DNA from: Theropithecus gelada
Taxonomy: Eukaryota > Chordata > Mammalia > Primates > Cercopithecidae
Length of the DNA stretch: 64,000 bases
Assembly (NCBI RefSeq): GCF_003255815.1
Contig: NC_037681.1
Location: 72,052,338 to 72,116,337, forward strand
Reading direction: 5' to 3'
Shown piece by piece: positions 1 to 10,985 of the stretch; position 1 is the first letter of the stretch; the number at the start of each line of letters is the position of its first letter. The translations under genes were made by a program, and so were the position numbers. Below the pieces are notes generated by a model. That model had not been told where the DNA came from and made no database searches. It saw nothing but the letters and a program-made list of their open reading frames with translations.

Positions 1-554
1 GTGTTGCACAGCTACCCTCAGATCCCTTTTCTTCCTGTAAAACTGAAACTCTCTACATATTAACTTAACATATTAACTCCATTCTACTTTCTATCTCTGA
101 GTAATTCAGTAACCTTGTATAAGTGGAATAATACTGCACTTGTCTTTTTGTGACCACTTGTTAAAATATAACATCCTTAAGTTTCATCCGTGTGTACTGT
201 GTATCAGACCAAATGTAGTTTCTTTTAATGTTTTGTTTTACTTCCTTTCAGTCATATTTATTTTAGTTTTACAGTTTTTACAGATATTTTGCTGTCTGCA
301 GTGTTCACTTAACCTGACAAATATTTTCTTGTCAGAAAATCTTGGGAGTATAATTTTTCATGACTGCATTTACACATTTATAGCACATGTATTTGCTATT
401 TCTTCCCCCAACAATTTATTCCCTTGCATTTGTTTTCAATTCTGTTTGATTCTGTGACTTTTAATTGGGGAGATCAATTTTTATATATTTTGGCATAATT
501 TTTTGGGCATTTTTAAAAATTATGGAGTCATTCAAAAGTGACTTGTCAGCATAT
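1..554. other. Unrecognised AT-rich sequence
   Basis: No repeat family, exon or RNA gene recognised. A 105-codon open frame at 140-457 is rich in Phe, Leu, Ile and Cys, as expected from translating T-rich DNA, and I do not regard it as a gene. Confidence 0.6.
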
Positions 555-1440
555 CTATGTATCAGGCACTTGCAAAGTAATATAGTACAATTCTAGGAGG
601 TAATATAAAACATACAGCTCATTTTCTCATTGAGATTACAGTCTTACGGGGGAGACAGATATATCAAATAATTATTTGAACAAATCTAAAAGTGCAGTTA
701 TGGCAAGAGCTAAAGGTAAATACAAATTCATATATATCTCAGAGTTATAGAAATCACCAAGATCAGAAAAAGCTTCTCTGAGAAAGTGAGAATACAGTTC
801 ACATTTAAAGATTAGGTAGAAGAAAGTTAGATGAACGGGATAAGGAGGGATATTCCAAGCTAAGGGAACACATGTGCAGGGAACTTGGGTAAGAGAAAGT
901 AGGTGAGTAAAAGGAATTGGAAATCGGTCAGCATGTCAAGAGAGCAGAGTATGGAAGACTGGAGAGGTAAGGGGGGTCCAACCACATTGCTTTTCCATGG
1001 CTTTCGAGCCATGGAAAGCCACTGCTGGATTTTACACAAAGGATTCAGATTTTGAATTTGTGTTGAAAGAAGCTCACACTGATTGAAAGACAGAGAAAGG
1101 ATTGGAGAGCAGCCAGAGTAAATACAGAAAGTTTAGACAGCTATTTTTGCGATCCAGAATTGAGGTAATGGACACTTCTATTGATGATATGGATTATACA
1201 GATGAAGAAAGTAGATGGGAGCTAAAAACTCACTGCGTTTATTAGATTGGAGCTAGACGGTGGGAGATAAGAAGGTGACAAGGATGATTCTTTGAATTCT
1301 GCATTGCATAACTAACTGGATGCTGGTGCCATTTGTAGAAATATTGGGTCTAAGTTTGATGGGAGGAAGACTGCAGGTTTGGTATGGGACATATTAGGTA
1401 TCAGCTGTCTTTGAGATATCTATTAACAGTTGGCCAAGTG
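555..1440 (-). repeat. L2 (CR1-group LINE) fragment, antisense
   Basis: The order of short blocks matches the reverse complement of the L2 3' region: a 'caggcacttg' start, then 'gggggagacagata', 'cttctctgagaaagtg', 'gtggacactt'-like and 'gacaaggatgattctttgaat' blocks. It runs into 'gatatctattaacagttggccaagtg'-type sequence and resumes for about 40 bp after the Alu at 1441-1758. It is highly diverged and no reading frame survives. The assignment rests on recalled family consensus and was not aligned by program. Confidence 0.6.
991..1018. other. Perfect inverted repeat with TTCG loop
   Basis: Arms tttccatggct (992-1002) and agccatggaaa (1007-1017) are perfect reverse complements around a 4-nt ttcg loop. 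It sits inside the diverged L2 fragment. No function is assigned. Confidence 0.75.
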
Positions 1441-1718
1441 GGCTGGGTGCAGTGGCTCCTGCCTGTAATTTCAGTACTTTGAGAGGCCGAGGCAGGGGGG
1501 ATCACCTGAGGTCAGGAGTTCGAGACCAGCCTGACCAACACAGCGAAATCCTGTCTTTACTAAAAATACATAAATTAGCCAGGCCTGGTGGTGTATGCCT
1601 GTAATCCCAGCTACTTGGCAGGCTGAGACAGGAGAATAGCTTGAACCCAGGAAGCAGAGGTTGCAGTGAACCGAGATCATGCCACTGTACTCTAGCCTAG
1701 GTGACATAGACTCTGTCT

Positions 1719-1758
<40 letters not shown>
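1441..1758 (+). mobile_element. Alu (AluS-like), full length
   Basis: Complete dimeric Alu, from ggctgggtgcagtggctc through both monomers to an uninterrupted A tail of about 38 nt ending at 1758. It is flanked by an 11-bp perfect TSD, ttggccaagtg, at 1430-1440 and 1759-1769, so it inserted by L1-type target-primed reverse transcription into the older L2. Several CpG-decay changes make it older than the AluY copies here. Confidence 0.95.
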
Positions 1759-1761
<3 letters not shown>

Positions 1762-1799
1762 GCCAAGTGAAGAGTTGGCTGTGAAGGTCTGTTGCTTAG

Positions 1800-2055
1800 T
1801 CATATGGTATTATCTTAATAATTCATGGTTTTGTTTTCTTACTGTTTCATAATGATTGTTGTTTTTTGGCATATGCTATTTGGTTTATGTTACCATTTAC
1901 AATGGTTTAGAGCAGTGATTAGCAAACTTTTTTTTAAATGTCCATATAGTAAATACTTTAATCTTATGATACATGTGGTCTCTATGCAAATACTCAACTC
2001 TGTGTTTACAGGAGCAAAAACAGACAGTAGGTAAACGAACGGATATAACTATGTT
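1800..2055. other. Unrecognised sequence between two Alus
   Basis: AT-rich sequence with no identifiable repeat or gene. Confidence 0.5.
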
Positions 2056-2068
2056 TCAATAAAATCTT

Positions 2069-2364
2069 TTTTTTTTTTTTGAGACGGAGTCTTGCTCTGT
2101 CACCCAGGCTGGAGTGCAATGGCCGGATCTCAGCTCACTGCAAGCTCCGCCTCCCGGGTTCACGCCATTCTCCTGCCTCAGCCTCCCGAGTAGCTGGGAC
2201 TACAGGCGCCCGCCACCACGCCCGGCTAGTTTTTTTGTATTTTTTAGTAGAGACGCGGTTTCACCATGTTAGCCAGGATGGTCTCGATCTCCTGACCTCG
2301 TGATCCGCCCGTCTCGGCCTCCCAAAGTGCTGGGATTACAGGCTTGAGCTACCACGCCCAGCCC
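2069..2364 (-). mobile_element. AluY, Old World monkey type, antisense
   Basis: Full-length Alu on the minus strand with a poly-T tail at 2069-2080. TSD tcaataaaatctt is perfect over 13 bp at 2056-2068 and 2365-2377. Read in sense it carries AAACTAGCCGGGCG and the CAAGCCTGTAATCC block typical of AluYRa-like subfamilies of Cercopithecidae. Divergence is low, so this is a young insertion. Confidence 0.95.
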
Positions 2365-2485
2365 TCAATAAAATCTTAATACAAAAACAGATGAGTTTGT
2401 TGACCCCTGAATTACAGAAGTTTTTACCCTTTAAATCCTTGGAGGTACCCTAGTTTATGTTGGTATCCCTATCTATGTACTTTAT

Positions 2486-2614
2486 CTATGGTTCTCAAAT
2501 TGTGATTCTTGTATCGACACCTTCACCATCATGGTAGAAATGCAATTTTCCAGCCTATCCGGACTTACAGAACCAGGAACTGTGGGGAGTGGAGCCCAGG
2601 GATCTGTTTATGAA

Positions 2615-2649
<35 letters not shown>

Positions 2650-2696
2650 GACTTCTAAGTGATGCTGATGCATGCTAAAATCTGGGAACCACTATA
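2486..2696 (+). mobile_element. MER5-type hAT-Charlie MITE with internal (AC)n
   Basis: Begins ctatggttctcaaa and ends tgggaaccactatag, the decayed inverted termini of MER5-like nonautonomous hAT elements. The internal 'tggggagtggagcccaggg' and 'gtgatgctgatgcatgctaaa' blocks also fit. A dinucleotide (AC)n tract at about 2616-2648 has expanded inside it. No 8-bp TSD is visible. Confidence 0.7.
2616..2648. repeat. (AC)n microsatellite
   Basis: About 16 uninterrupted AC units inside the MER5-like element, so length polymorphism is likely. Confidence 0.95.
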
Positions 2697-2704
2697 GCAG
2701 AATA

Positions 2705-4009
2705 CTAGTTTTTGATCCTGGCTACATGTTAAAATTACTTGTAAGGTTTTACAAAAAAAAAATTATTCTAAGAACACTGTCCAGAACAATTAATTCAGTA
2801 TCTGGCTATCAAGACCAGCAAATATATCATTATTTTTAGAATGTTCTGAGATCATTTTCATATGCTGCCAGCATTTAAGGGTCATTGTTTTTGTATATCT
2901 TATAATAAGTGATCAATTTCTCCTGAAATTTAATTTCAACAATGTACCTAAGGAATTAATATTAGGTGAGTTAAAGTGGAATTTAAGTGGAAAGAGACTT
3001 TTCCTGATTTGACAGTCATGGGCAAAATTCTTGTTATAGGATATAGTTTTTGTCTAAAGAAATTGACTATAGGCTTGTTGAAACTAACCTATAGTCATTT
3101 CAACCTATTGGTCATCTGAAAATTTTTTTCTTTGTTTTGTTTTTGAAAAATTTCTGAAAATCCCCTTAAATTCTGGCAAAATTTGGGAGAAGAAACTTAA
3201 AATTTACTTCAAGTCATTCAAAATGTATTAGGAGGTGACTTTTTTTTTTCAAATTTAACCATTAAAAATTAAATTGTAATGATCTATTTTGGCCTCAGAA
3301 ATCACAAAATCCTGTATGGATATTGCCACAGAGTTTGATTTTTTTTTTTAAAGTGTAGATGTGTAGTGGTTATTTCTGGTTGTACAACTCATGTAATTTA
3401 ATTATACAGTCCTATCATTCAAATTTACTGACAGCTAATTAAATACGATCTCAGTCGTGAGGATTTAGCATTCATTCCGCTTAAATCAATTGTTGAATCA
3501 AAAGTACTACAAATTTCAATGGTTGTCATCTTCTTTCCTTGGAATTCATGAAATGAAAACTCTCAGCATATTTAAAGCTAGTAATATGCTAAAAAGACAT
3601 ATTCCACATAGATCCATTTGTTCCATTCACTTGAAAGCAAAAATTCCTAACTTTTCTTGCAGTGTTTTTTATTAACAAGGATTATACAAATTTTAATATG
3701 TATCATGTTCACAATACATTACAAAAATGTGTTATGTCCCTAAAAATAGAAACACTGATTAAACATTTGATACTATACATAAAGGGTTTCAGATCTATTG
3801 CAGTTTCCATGTCAAACTGGCTTCAAGAGTTACTAGTTCCATTTAAATCTGCTGCAGTAATGATGGGTTGTGTGAGTTATTCAGAAAGCCCAAATTGCCA
3901 GGTTCTATTCTACTTTGATTCATTTATCTCAATGGAATTTTTGAGATTCAGGGGTTATTGCAGATGAAAAGTGAAAAATTGATGAAGCACTATAAATAGT
4001 CAAGGGTCA
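2705..4009. other. Unrecognised sequence (about 1.3 kb)
   Basis: The first 150 bases (ctggctacatgttaaaatta and following) may be a second decayed MER5-type piece. The remainder holds no repeat, gene or RNA that I recognise. Open frames at 3490-3675 and 3662-3967 lack any recognisable motif and are treated as chance. Confidence 0.5.
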
Positions 4010-4315
4010 GGCTAGGTACGGTGGCTCACGCCTATAATCTCAGCACTTTGGGAGGCCGAGGTGGGTGGATCATTTGAGGCCAGGAATTCAAGACCAGCTT
4101 GGCCAACATGACGAAATGCTGTCTCTATTAAAAATACAAAAATTAGCTGGCCATGGTGGCAGGCTCCTGTAGTCCCAGCTACTGAGGAGGCTGAGGGTGG
4201 AGAATCACTTGAACTGGGGAGGCAGAAGTTGCAGTGAGCGGAGATCGCACCATTGCACTCCAGGCTGGGCAACAGCAAGACTCCACCTGAAAAAAAACAA
4301 AAAACAAACAAAAAA
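4010..4315 (+). mobile_element. Alu (AluS/J-like), full length
   Basis: Dimeric Alu from ggctaggtacggtggctc to an interrupted A-rich tail (aaaaaaaacaaaaaacaaac) ending at 4315. Many substitutions and the degenerate tail indicate an older copy. A TSD could not be identified with confidence. Confidence 0.95.
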
Positions 4316-4657
4316 TCACAGGGCAACAACTTGGAATAAATGGAGGGATATGTTGGAGGAAATAGATTACTAAAACTCTTCAGATTAATTGCATCATCTT
4401 CATCTGGACTAAGGGTGAAACAATAGACAAACAAGTTTATCTGTTAGGAACAATCACATATCAAAGTGTAAGGTTCTTGTCAAAATCATTTGAATCATGT
4501 AAAATCCAGGGCATAAAGACTAATATAAAATTGCCATTTTGATCAATCATACTTATTTTTCTTTGGGTATGTCAAGTAAAAGTACTCTTTGGGTTAATCT
4601 CTTGAGATTTAGTTTTTGACATAACTTTTCCTATAAAATCTAACTCTTCACTCTCTC
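4316..4657. other. Unrecognised sequence
   Basis: No feature recognised between two Alus of opposite orientation. Confidence 0.5.
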
Positions 4658-4965
4658 TTTTTTTTTTTTTTTTTTTTTTTTGAGATGGAGTCTCCCTCTG
4701 TTGCCCAGGCTAGAGTGCAGTGGCACGATTTTGGCTCACTGCAACCTCTGCCTCCTGAGTTGAAGAGATTCTCCTGCCTCAGCCCCGTAAGTAGCTGGGA
4801 CTACAGGTGTGCATCACCATGCACGGCTAATTTTTTTGTATTTTTAGTAGAGATGGGTTTCACCATGTTGATCAGGCTGGTCTCAAAATCCTGACCTCAA
4901 ATGATCTGGCCACCTCAGTCTCCCAAAGTGCTGGGATTACAGCGTGAGCCACTTTGCCCAGGCTG
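4658..4965 (-). mobile_element. Alu (AluS-like), antisense
   Basis: Poly-T at 4658-4680, followed by gagatggagtctccctctgttgccc and both Alu arms. The direct repeat ttcactctct flanks the element (about 4647-4656 and 4966-4975), supporting a discrete insertion. With the plus-strand Alu at 4010-4315 it forms an inverted Alu pair 340 bp apart. Confidence 0.95.
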
Positions 4966-4975
4966 TTCACTCTCT

Positions 4976-5239
4976 TTATTAACAGACACTTCAGTGGCAG
5001 CTGTAGTTTCCATTTTTGTTTTTATCACTCATTAATATTGAATAATTTCAAAAAGGGTGGGAAAAACTTTCAGTTAAGAGTATGAGGTGCTATCATGTTA
5101 AAAAACAGTTATGCAATACTGATGTTTTTGTTCCTACATATTTCTTACATAACTTAAGCCAAAATGTAATTTGTGTAAAGGCAAGTCATCTTGTCTCATT
5201 AATAATTCAATACCTACATCTATGGTTTTAAAAGTATAG
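4976..5239. other. Unrecognised sequence
   Basis: No repeat family or gene recognised. Confidence 0.5.
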
Positions 5240-5345
5240 TGTGCGTCAAAACCACTCTCTGGTTCAGGAGGTCTGAGACAGGACCAATAATGTGCATTTC
5301 TAACAAGTTCTAAGTTAATGTTGATGCTGCTTTGAGACCCTTCTT
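5240..5345. mobile_element. MER5/MER20-like hAT fragment
   Basis: The block 'tgtgcatttctaacaagttc...gttgatgctgctttgagaccc' resembles the right half of MER5A/MER20-type MITEs. Only about 100 bp are present, so the subfamily cannot be decided. Confidence 0.5.
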
Positions 5346-5374
5346 TTAGAACTAACAGATAACATCAATAAACA

Positions 5375-5960
5375 AGGAATAGAGTATTTAATTGTATTCA
5401 CTAGGACAAAGCTTACGACTGATTTAAGAATGTGGCTAATTGAGGGTCATAAAACTTGGGTTTTATTTTTGACTCTTGAAGACTCTTATAGCCTGACCAT
5501 ATATGGGAATTAAACTCTGATTCACAACCTTTGCAGCAGACAGCTTGGAAAACCAAAGCATGTATCTGCAGCAACCGGTCCAAGAATCTGAACCAAAACC
5601 TCTGTAGTAATTGATAACACAATTCGTTCGGTTGGTTAATATTTGGCCAATGAATGCCAGCTTCCTTCTTCTTGGCCCTAGCTTCCAACTCAGGACCAAC
5701 CAGAGAAAGCAAAATATGCTTCCCAAACCAATCACATAAGACCGTCTTGCTTCAGGTTGGCATACCTCCAGCTTCCCCATGCCAAAACCTTCAATCAGAG
5801 CACACCTGAAGCCTTGCCTATTTTTTCACGATAAAGTCGTCTTTCCCATTCTCCTGCCTGATTTTGAATCTCTTCCAAATACAAGTGATGGTAGCTGACC
5901 CCCTTCATATAGCAGAGTCTGAATACATAGCCTCCATTCTAATTGTTGTGGTCCGTTTTA
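5375..5960 (+). repeat. Probable ancient ERV LTR, family unresolved
   Basis: A roughly 580-bp stretch with LTR-like composition: C-rich blocks 'cttggccctagcttccaac' and 'ccaatcacataag', a 'cgataaagtcgtctttcc' segment that resembles a decayed AATAAA region, and 'cattctcctgcctgattttgaatctc'. It looks like an old ERV LTR, but no internal region, clear TG...CA ends or TSD were found. Overlapping antisense open frames at 5413-5780 have no viral motif. Confidence 0.4.
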
Positions 5961-5964
5961 TTGT

Positions 5965-6115
5965 CACAGCTCCACCAGTTACTAACTGATCTTGGGCAAC
6001 TTAGTTAAATTCTTTATGCTTCAATTTCCTCATGTAAAAAATACTAAGGTAATAATTCTTTTCATAAATTGCTGCAATTTTGCGTGTATCATTATAAGCA
6101 TCTGTAAATTACATT
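5965..6115 (+). repeat. MIR SINE, sense
   Basis: Contains 'caccagttactaactgatcttgggcaactta' in short matching pieces, then 'cttcaatttcctcatgt' and 'ataattctt', the order seen in the tRNA-unrelated central core of MIR. Strongly diverged. Confidence 0.65.
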
Positions 6116-6799
6116 AAATTGATCAGCTTTATAGAGGATCACTAAAAACAATATTCCTTGGTTTAATATACCTGCATTTTTAAAGATTATGTTGAAAATA
6201 TAAAATCTATCTGTTCTCTCTTGAAAACTATGCCAGGATAATATGTAATGAACTTTAAGTGTTATTTTACAAAAAATGTATATACACCAAACTAGAGTTG
6301 TTTCTATTTTTGGAATGCTGCTGAGAAACTCAACTATTACTATCTCTACATTTCTTTAAGGCAGATTTTGTTTCTACAAGGATTTTTTGTCAGTGTCGTT
6401 ATTTAAGAAGCCACCTCAAGTTACTTTAAAGACAGGCAGAGTAAAAACTGAGGCTTATATATAAGTGCTTTTTACAAGTAATCTTAATTATATAAGAAAT
6501 GTATGTTAAAATGAACCATACAGATAAGAAAAAAGTTGTTTTCGACTACCACCGTAAATCTTCATATCCCTTCCACAGGTGACCACCAATATTTTTTTCA
6601 TAGAAGCAACGATGATGCGAGGTCTGATTTTTTTTTTTCATTTGTAGAGATAATAGATAAATTGTTTGGAAGAAGGAAGTGTAGTAGGGGAGATGATAAA
6701 CCACAAATGATGACTGACTTACACAAATTAGCTTCACTTGAGTCAATCTCTAAGTGAAACTTGTATAAAAATAATGGCTAACACGTATTAGAGCTTATT
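6116..6799. other. Unrecognised sequence
   Basis: AT-rich, with no identifiable repeat or gene. Paired open frames at 6536-6757 (+) and 6546-6746 (-) overlap on opposite strands and show no motif. Confidence 0.5.
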
Positions 6800-6995
6800 T
6801 CTTGCTGTCTAGATATTCATTAATCTATGTTCATACCAACCTTATCTTACAGACAAGCCTCCTAAGATCCAGAGAAATCAAGTGAATTTCCCAAGTTTAC
6901 ATAGCTAGTAAGCAGCAGGTGGGATATGAACACAAGATATCTACATTAGGATACTAAACTCTTAACTTCTATACTCGTCTGCTTCTCAAAGAAAA
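6800..6995 (-). repeat. MIR SINE, antisense
   Basis: Reads as the reverse complement of MIR: 'cttatcttacagacaagcc', 'catagctagtaagcagcagg', 'gggatatgaacacaagatat', 'actcttaacttctatactc'. Confidence 0.75.
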
Positions 6996-8764
6996 TAAAT
7001 ATTCTTCCCCAAACAAATACCAATAAGGAAAATAAAAAGCCTATAGGAAACATTAAAAAACATCATGAGAACCTTCATTCCTTTCCTCCAGGTACCTACT
7101 ACTCCTATGTGGCTGGGGAATGATATTACCTAGTTGTCGATAGCATTGCCGTAGATTTGGTCATATTTTCCATAGTTAAGAGGACAGCAGTTTCCTCCTC
7201 CTCCTCCTGAATATGCTATATAGACTGGCAGCTGTAGGATTTCAAAAAATCATTCTGTTCTAATCCAACTCATAAAATACATGGTAATCTGCATGAAAAT
7301 GAGCAAGACTGAATATGGAACACTCTTAGCCAAAAGATGGCAGGCATAACTGAAAAGCCCCTCTCAGTTTAGTCGGAATTTAACATTTAATTTTCTTATT
7401 AGCTCCAGAAGGGCAGGCTGATTTTTCACAGGTGTAAGCAATATACATAATTAATGCCACACCTCAGGACTCCCAGAAAGATCACTGGCCAGCATTAACT
7501 GCATACATGCTAGGCTGAAATTAGATCATATCTAGTATTCAATTTTGAAGTTACAATTATGAATGATGGGATTCATGTATGCATTTGAAAGATGTTATTT
7601 CCTTTTGCTTTTAAAAGCAGCTTTAGAAAGCCAGCATAACATTCTCTTGAGAAAAAAGAAAAGGCTCTCATTAATCCATGAACAGGAATCACGTAGACTG
7701 TTAAAGCTGCAGTGAATGTGAATAAAATTGGGCTGAATAATGACATTTAAAGTAAAACAGAAAGATCTACAATTTATTTGCAGTTGCTGAGCACTGAATG
7801 CACAGTTAAATTGCAGTTATTTGAAACACAGGGTTTTTCAAAAACAATTGTTTGGCATCAAAACTATTTTCAGACTTGAATTATGTGCAATGAAGATATT
7901 GTCTATTTTTTGGTTGGAAGAATAGATTCAAACCATAATTCTTCAGAAGGCAAAAGGGCTCCTAACTGCCAAGTTCAACTTCCAACATTGCAGTAAATAG
8001 AACAAATGAGGCCCAACTGGAATTTCACCTGAGTTTTTGTGACCTTACAGCAGACCTTTCCAGCTTTGAACATTATGTGATGCCTCTCTTCTTATTACTT
8101 TCATCATATTATTTCATCAACCCTGACTTCTTCAGGAAGATGGTATGCCAAAATTCAGTAGGTTGATCTGAAACCAATAGAGACCCAAGTGGTTTGCTCT
8201 CTGAATATCTTTGAGAAGAATTCTCCCCCTTGCTCAAATGGGAATCTAAAAGTAGCCATTGTGATTGGCTAGGTCAATGGTAAAGTGAAACTTACCCCTT
8301 GTGATTTCTCTTATTCCTGTAAACAATCCTGGTGCAGAAGAAATACAGTAATATTATGGATCAGCCAATTTGGAATAGTTTGCTATTACTGGGAACAAGT
8401 TAGTATTGTTCTAACTAAATGTGAACAAGAGGAAATAATTAGAAAATGGGTGACTAGAGCATGCTAAATTTTGTGGCTACAGCATAGGAAAAACCTAACT
8501 GAACACATGCAGATCAAAGCCATGTCTGATGCTGCTTCATTAAAAAAAAAGACTCACCTGGTTCACTCTCTGTCCAACTAAGTCAGTTAAAAATACTAAC
8601 ACTGACAAATTATATTTATTGAAGGTCTTCAATAATGTTATTTATGTAATTTTTAAACTTTTTACTTTAATGAGATAATTGTCACATAATATATAAATTG
8701 TTTTATAAAGGATGCATTGATTTATGCATTTATTAAAAATATTTTTAAAAACTTCTTTAAAAAA
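6996..8764. other. Unrecognised, possibly conserved noncoding sequence
   Basis: About 1.8 kb with no transposon that I can name. A (CTC)n-like run lies near 7194-7207. The 7.6-8.06 kb stretch has a more balanced composition than its surroundings and lacks repeat signatures, so it could contain conserved noncoding DNA. The sequence alone cannot show conservation. Confidence 0.4.
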
Positions 8765-9500
8765 CTTCTTGAGTTCCTGGGACTGCTCTAAATGCTAGTA
8801 ACATGTAAGTAAAATAGTAATAAGTGCTAAAAAGAAAATAAAACAGGGTTTAGGAAATAGAGAGTGATGTGGGCCAGGGCTATTTTAGATACGTGTCAGG
8901 GAAGTATTCTCTTAAAAAGGTAACATGAATTACATGTCCCATCAATAGGAAAAATACTCCAGATGAAAGGAAGAATAAATTTAATGTCCCTGGCATGGAA
9001 ATAAGCTAACATATTTAGGGAAATTTAAAAAAACAAGAGTCCCTAGGATGTAATGGGATATGGTAAAGAGACATAAGAGTAGGTAGTAGAGATCTTCTGA
9101 GGCAAAATCTTATATGATCTTGTCAACTTAGAAAAGAAGTTTGGATTGTATCTGAAATGCAATGAGAAGGTACTTACAAAGTGACATGATCTGATTTATA
9201 TATTCGAACCATCAATCTGATTGTCAATTTGCGGAGTAGATTTTGGTATGGGGAGGCAAGCATGCAACCGATGATATCAATTAGAAGGCAAACAAAGTAC
9301 AGAGTTCTCTTCTGATTGCTTCTATCTCTGCAGTAAAATAAAAGCAAAACATTGGGTACTAGTGGGAGAAGGGAAGGATCATTGGAGGTATAAGGAGAGA
9401 GGAAAAGGAATGAAGAGACTGGGAAACTGGAGGGCTGAGTTGATCAAGGAGATATGGTAGATCTATCTATACTGAAGGAAGCTTAAGAATAGAGATTGTA
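8765..9500 (-). repeat. L2 LINE fragment, antisense
   Basis: Matches the reverse complement of L2 in order: 'gggactgctctaaatgct', 'gtgatgtgggccagggctat', 'gtgacatgatctgattta', then the further upstream block 'gagttctcttctgattgcttc' and 'ggaggtataaggagagagg'. The jump between the last two blocks implies an internal deletion near 9290. Confidence 0.7.
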
Positions 9501-10790
9501 AAAATTAAAAGGATTATAGTCAGTTCCTGCAATTTATTTGTTCCTGGAGAACAACTGAGAAAAACAACAGCAAATTGAGTCCAAACCGATAAAGTTGCTT
9601 GAGTCGATAATTTATAAAGCTATTTTTGAAACTGTGTCATGAATAACGAATGCTTTTATATTTTTCTCTCCTTTTTGTGATCCTTTCTCAGGTGATATCA
9701 AAGAGCTCTCCTCCAGGGCTTTCTGGTCAGGTCTAAAAATTCAGAAGTGAGTACCATCCAGACACTCAAAATGTTAAATGTAGTGTCACTACATGGTAAC
9801 ACTCCATGTCAGGCCTCTTCTAGTCTACCATTTCTGTCAGCTCATTATTTCACTAGAGTTCATGGGAACTCGTGGACAACCTATTTGCTGGTCACTTGGC
9901 ACAGTGAGTCAGGATTCCTACCTCAAGCCTGTCTATCAAGGTGTCTCTCACAACAATTTCCATTTCATTGCTTAACAAATTTCATGGTGCATATCCACAA
10001 TCTCAGTCTCCAAGGATATGTAGCCTCCTCACAGTGTGCCCTAAAAAAATCGGTTATTTCAATTAATTTTTACTTCTCTATATTTATATAGATATTGCCA
10101 AGCCCTTCTCTGTCAAGCTGCAGTCTCAAAAAAGAGCAATGGTGATGAAGGTTGGAGCTGGTGGCAGGAACACTGACATTTTCTCTAATCACTCTTCTTC
10201 ACACTGGCCTAAAGTTAAACTCTGTGATTTAGTCATCAGATTGGACTCTTGAAATATTAAGGGAGTTAAACATTTTCAGAAACTCTTTAAAATATCTAAA
10301 CAAACAAAAAAGTGTCTTTCCAGACTCTTATGTGTTCCTACCGATATTTAGAAACACTACTTTGAAGTTTCAGCTGGTCAGTGGCCTCTTAGTTCCATGG
10401 CGTATAAGCATTAGAGGTGGAAATATCCAAGGAATTATGAATTCAGTACAACATAAAAATACATAGTCTTTTTTTTAAAGCCCTAAATGTTAACCCCTTT
10501 TCAAGGATATAAAATTTGAGGGTTTTTTTCCTACCTGAGTTATGAAATGAGAAGAAAGCTGGGGAAAAAAGCTTATATTTATTATATTAGATTTATTTTT
10601 ATGATATAGTTGGCAAAGAAAGTTTAATTATCCCAGTTGCTAATCAAATAAGTATTTTATATTTGCATGCATGGTGAAAACAGAAATAGGAAGAATTGAA
10701 CATTTTGTAAATCAGACATAAGGAATAAATATATACATAAAAGCATATTGCAACATTAAATGAGATCATAGAGCACAGAAGCCCAGCCTT
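9501..10790. other. Unrecognised sequence (about 1.3 kb)
   Basis: No repeat family or gene recognised. The open frame at 9747-10091 (114 codons) has no domain, splice context or codon pattern that I can support as a gene. Confidence 0.5.
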
Positions 10791-10794
10791 CTGA

Positions 10795-10985
10795 ATCATT
10801 CAACTTCATGTAATATTCCATCTCTGTCAATTATTAGCTCTGTATTTTGAACAAGTTGATTCACTTTTCTTGACTTTAGTCTGTATGACTCTGAGAAGGT
10901 ATAGTGATGTTGTGAAGATTAACTGAGATAAATAGAAATTACTGCCACCAGAGTTGCTGTCATTACTATTATTAATTCATAATTT
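10795..10985 (+). repeat. MIR SINE, sense
   Basis: 'caattattagctctgtattttgaacaagttgattcac', followed by 'gatgttgtgaagattaactgagataa', matches the MIR core and 3' portion in order. Diverged. Confidence 0.7.

Noticed and set aside
140..457. 105-codon hydrophobic ORF as a membrane peptide
   Set aside because: Phe/Leu/Ile/Cys richness follows from T-rich DNA. No conserved motif, promoter or splice context is visible.
5413..5780. Two antisense frames of 99 and 105 codons as a possible gene
   Set aside because: They lie in an LTR-like repeat, overlap each other in different frames, and show no recognisable domain.
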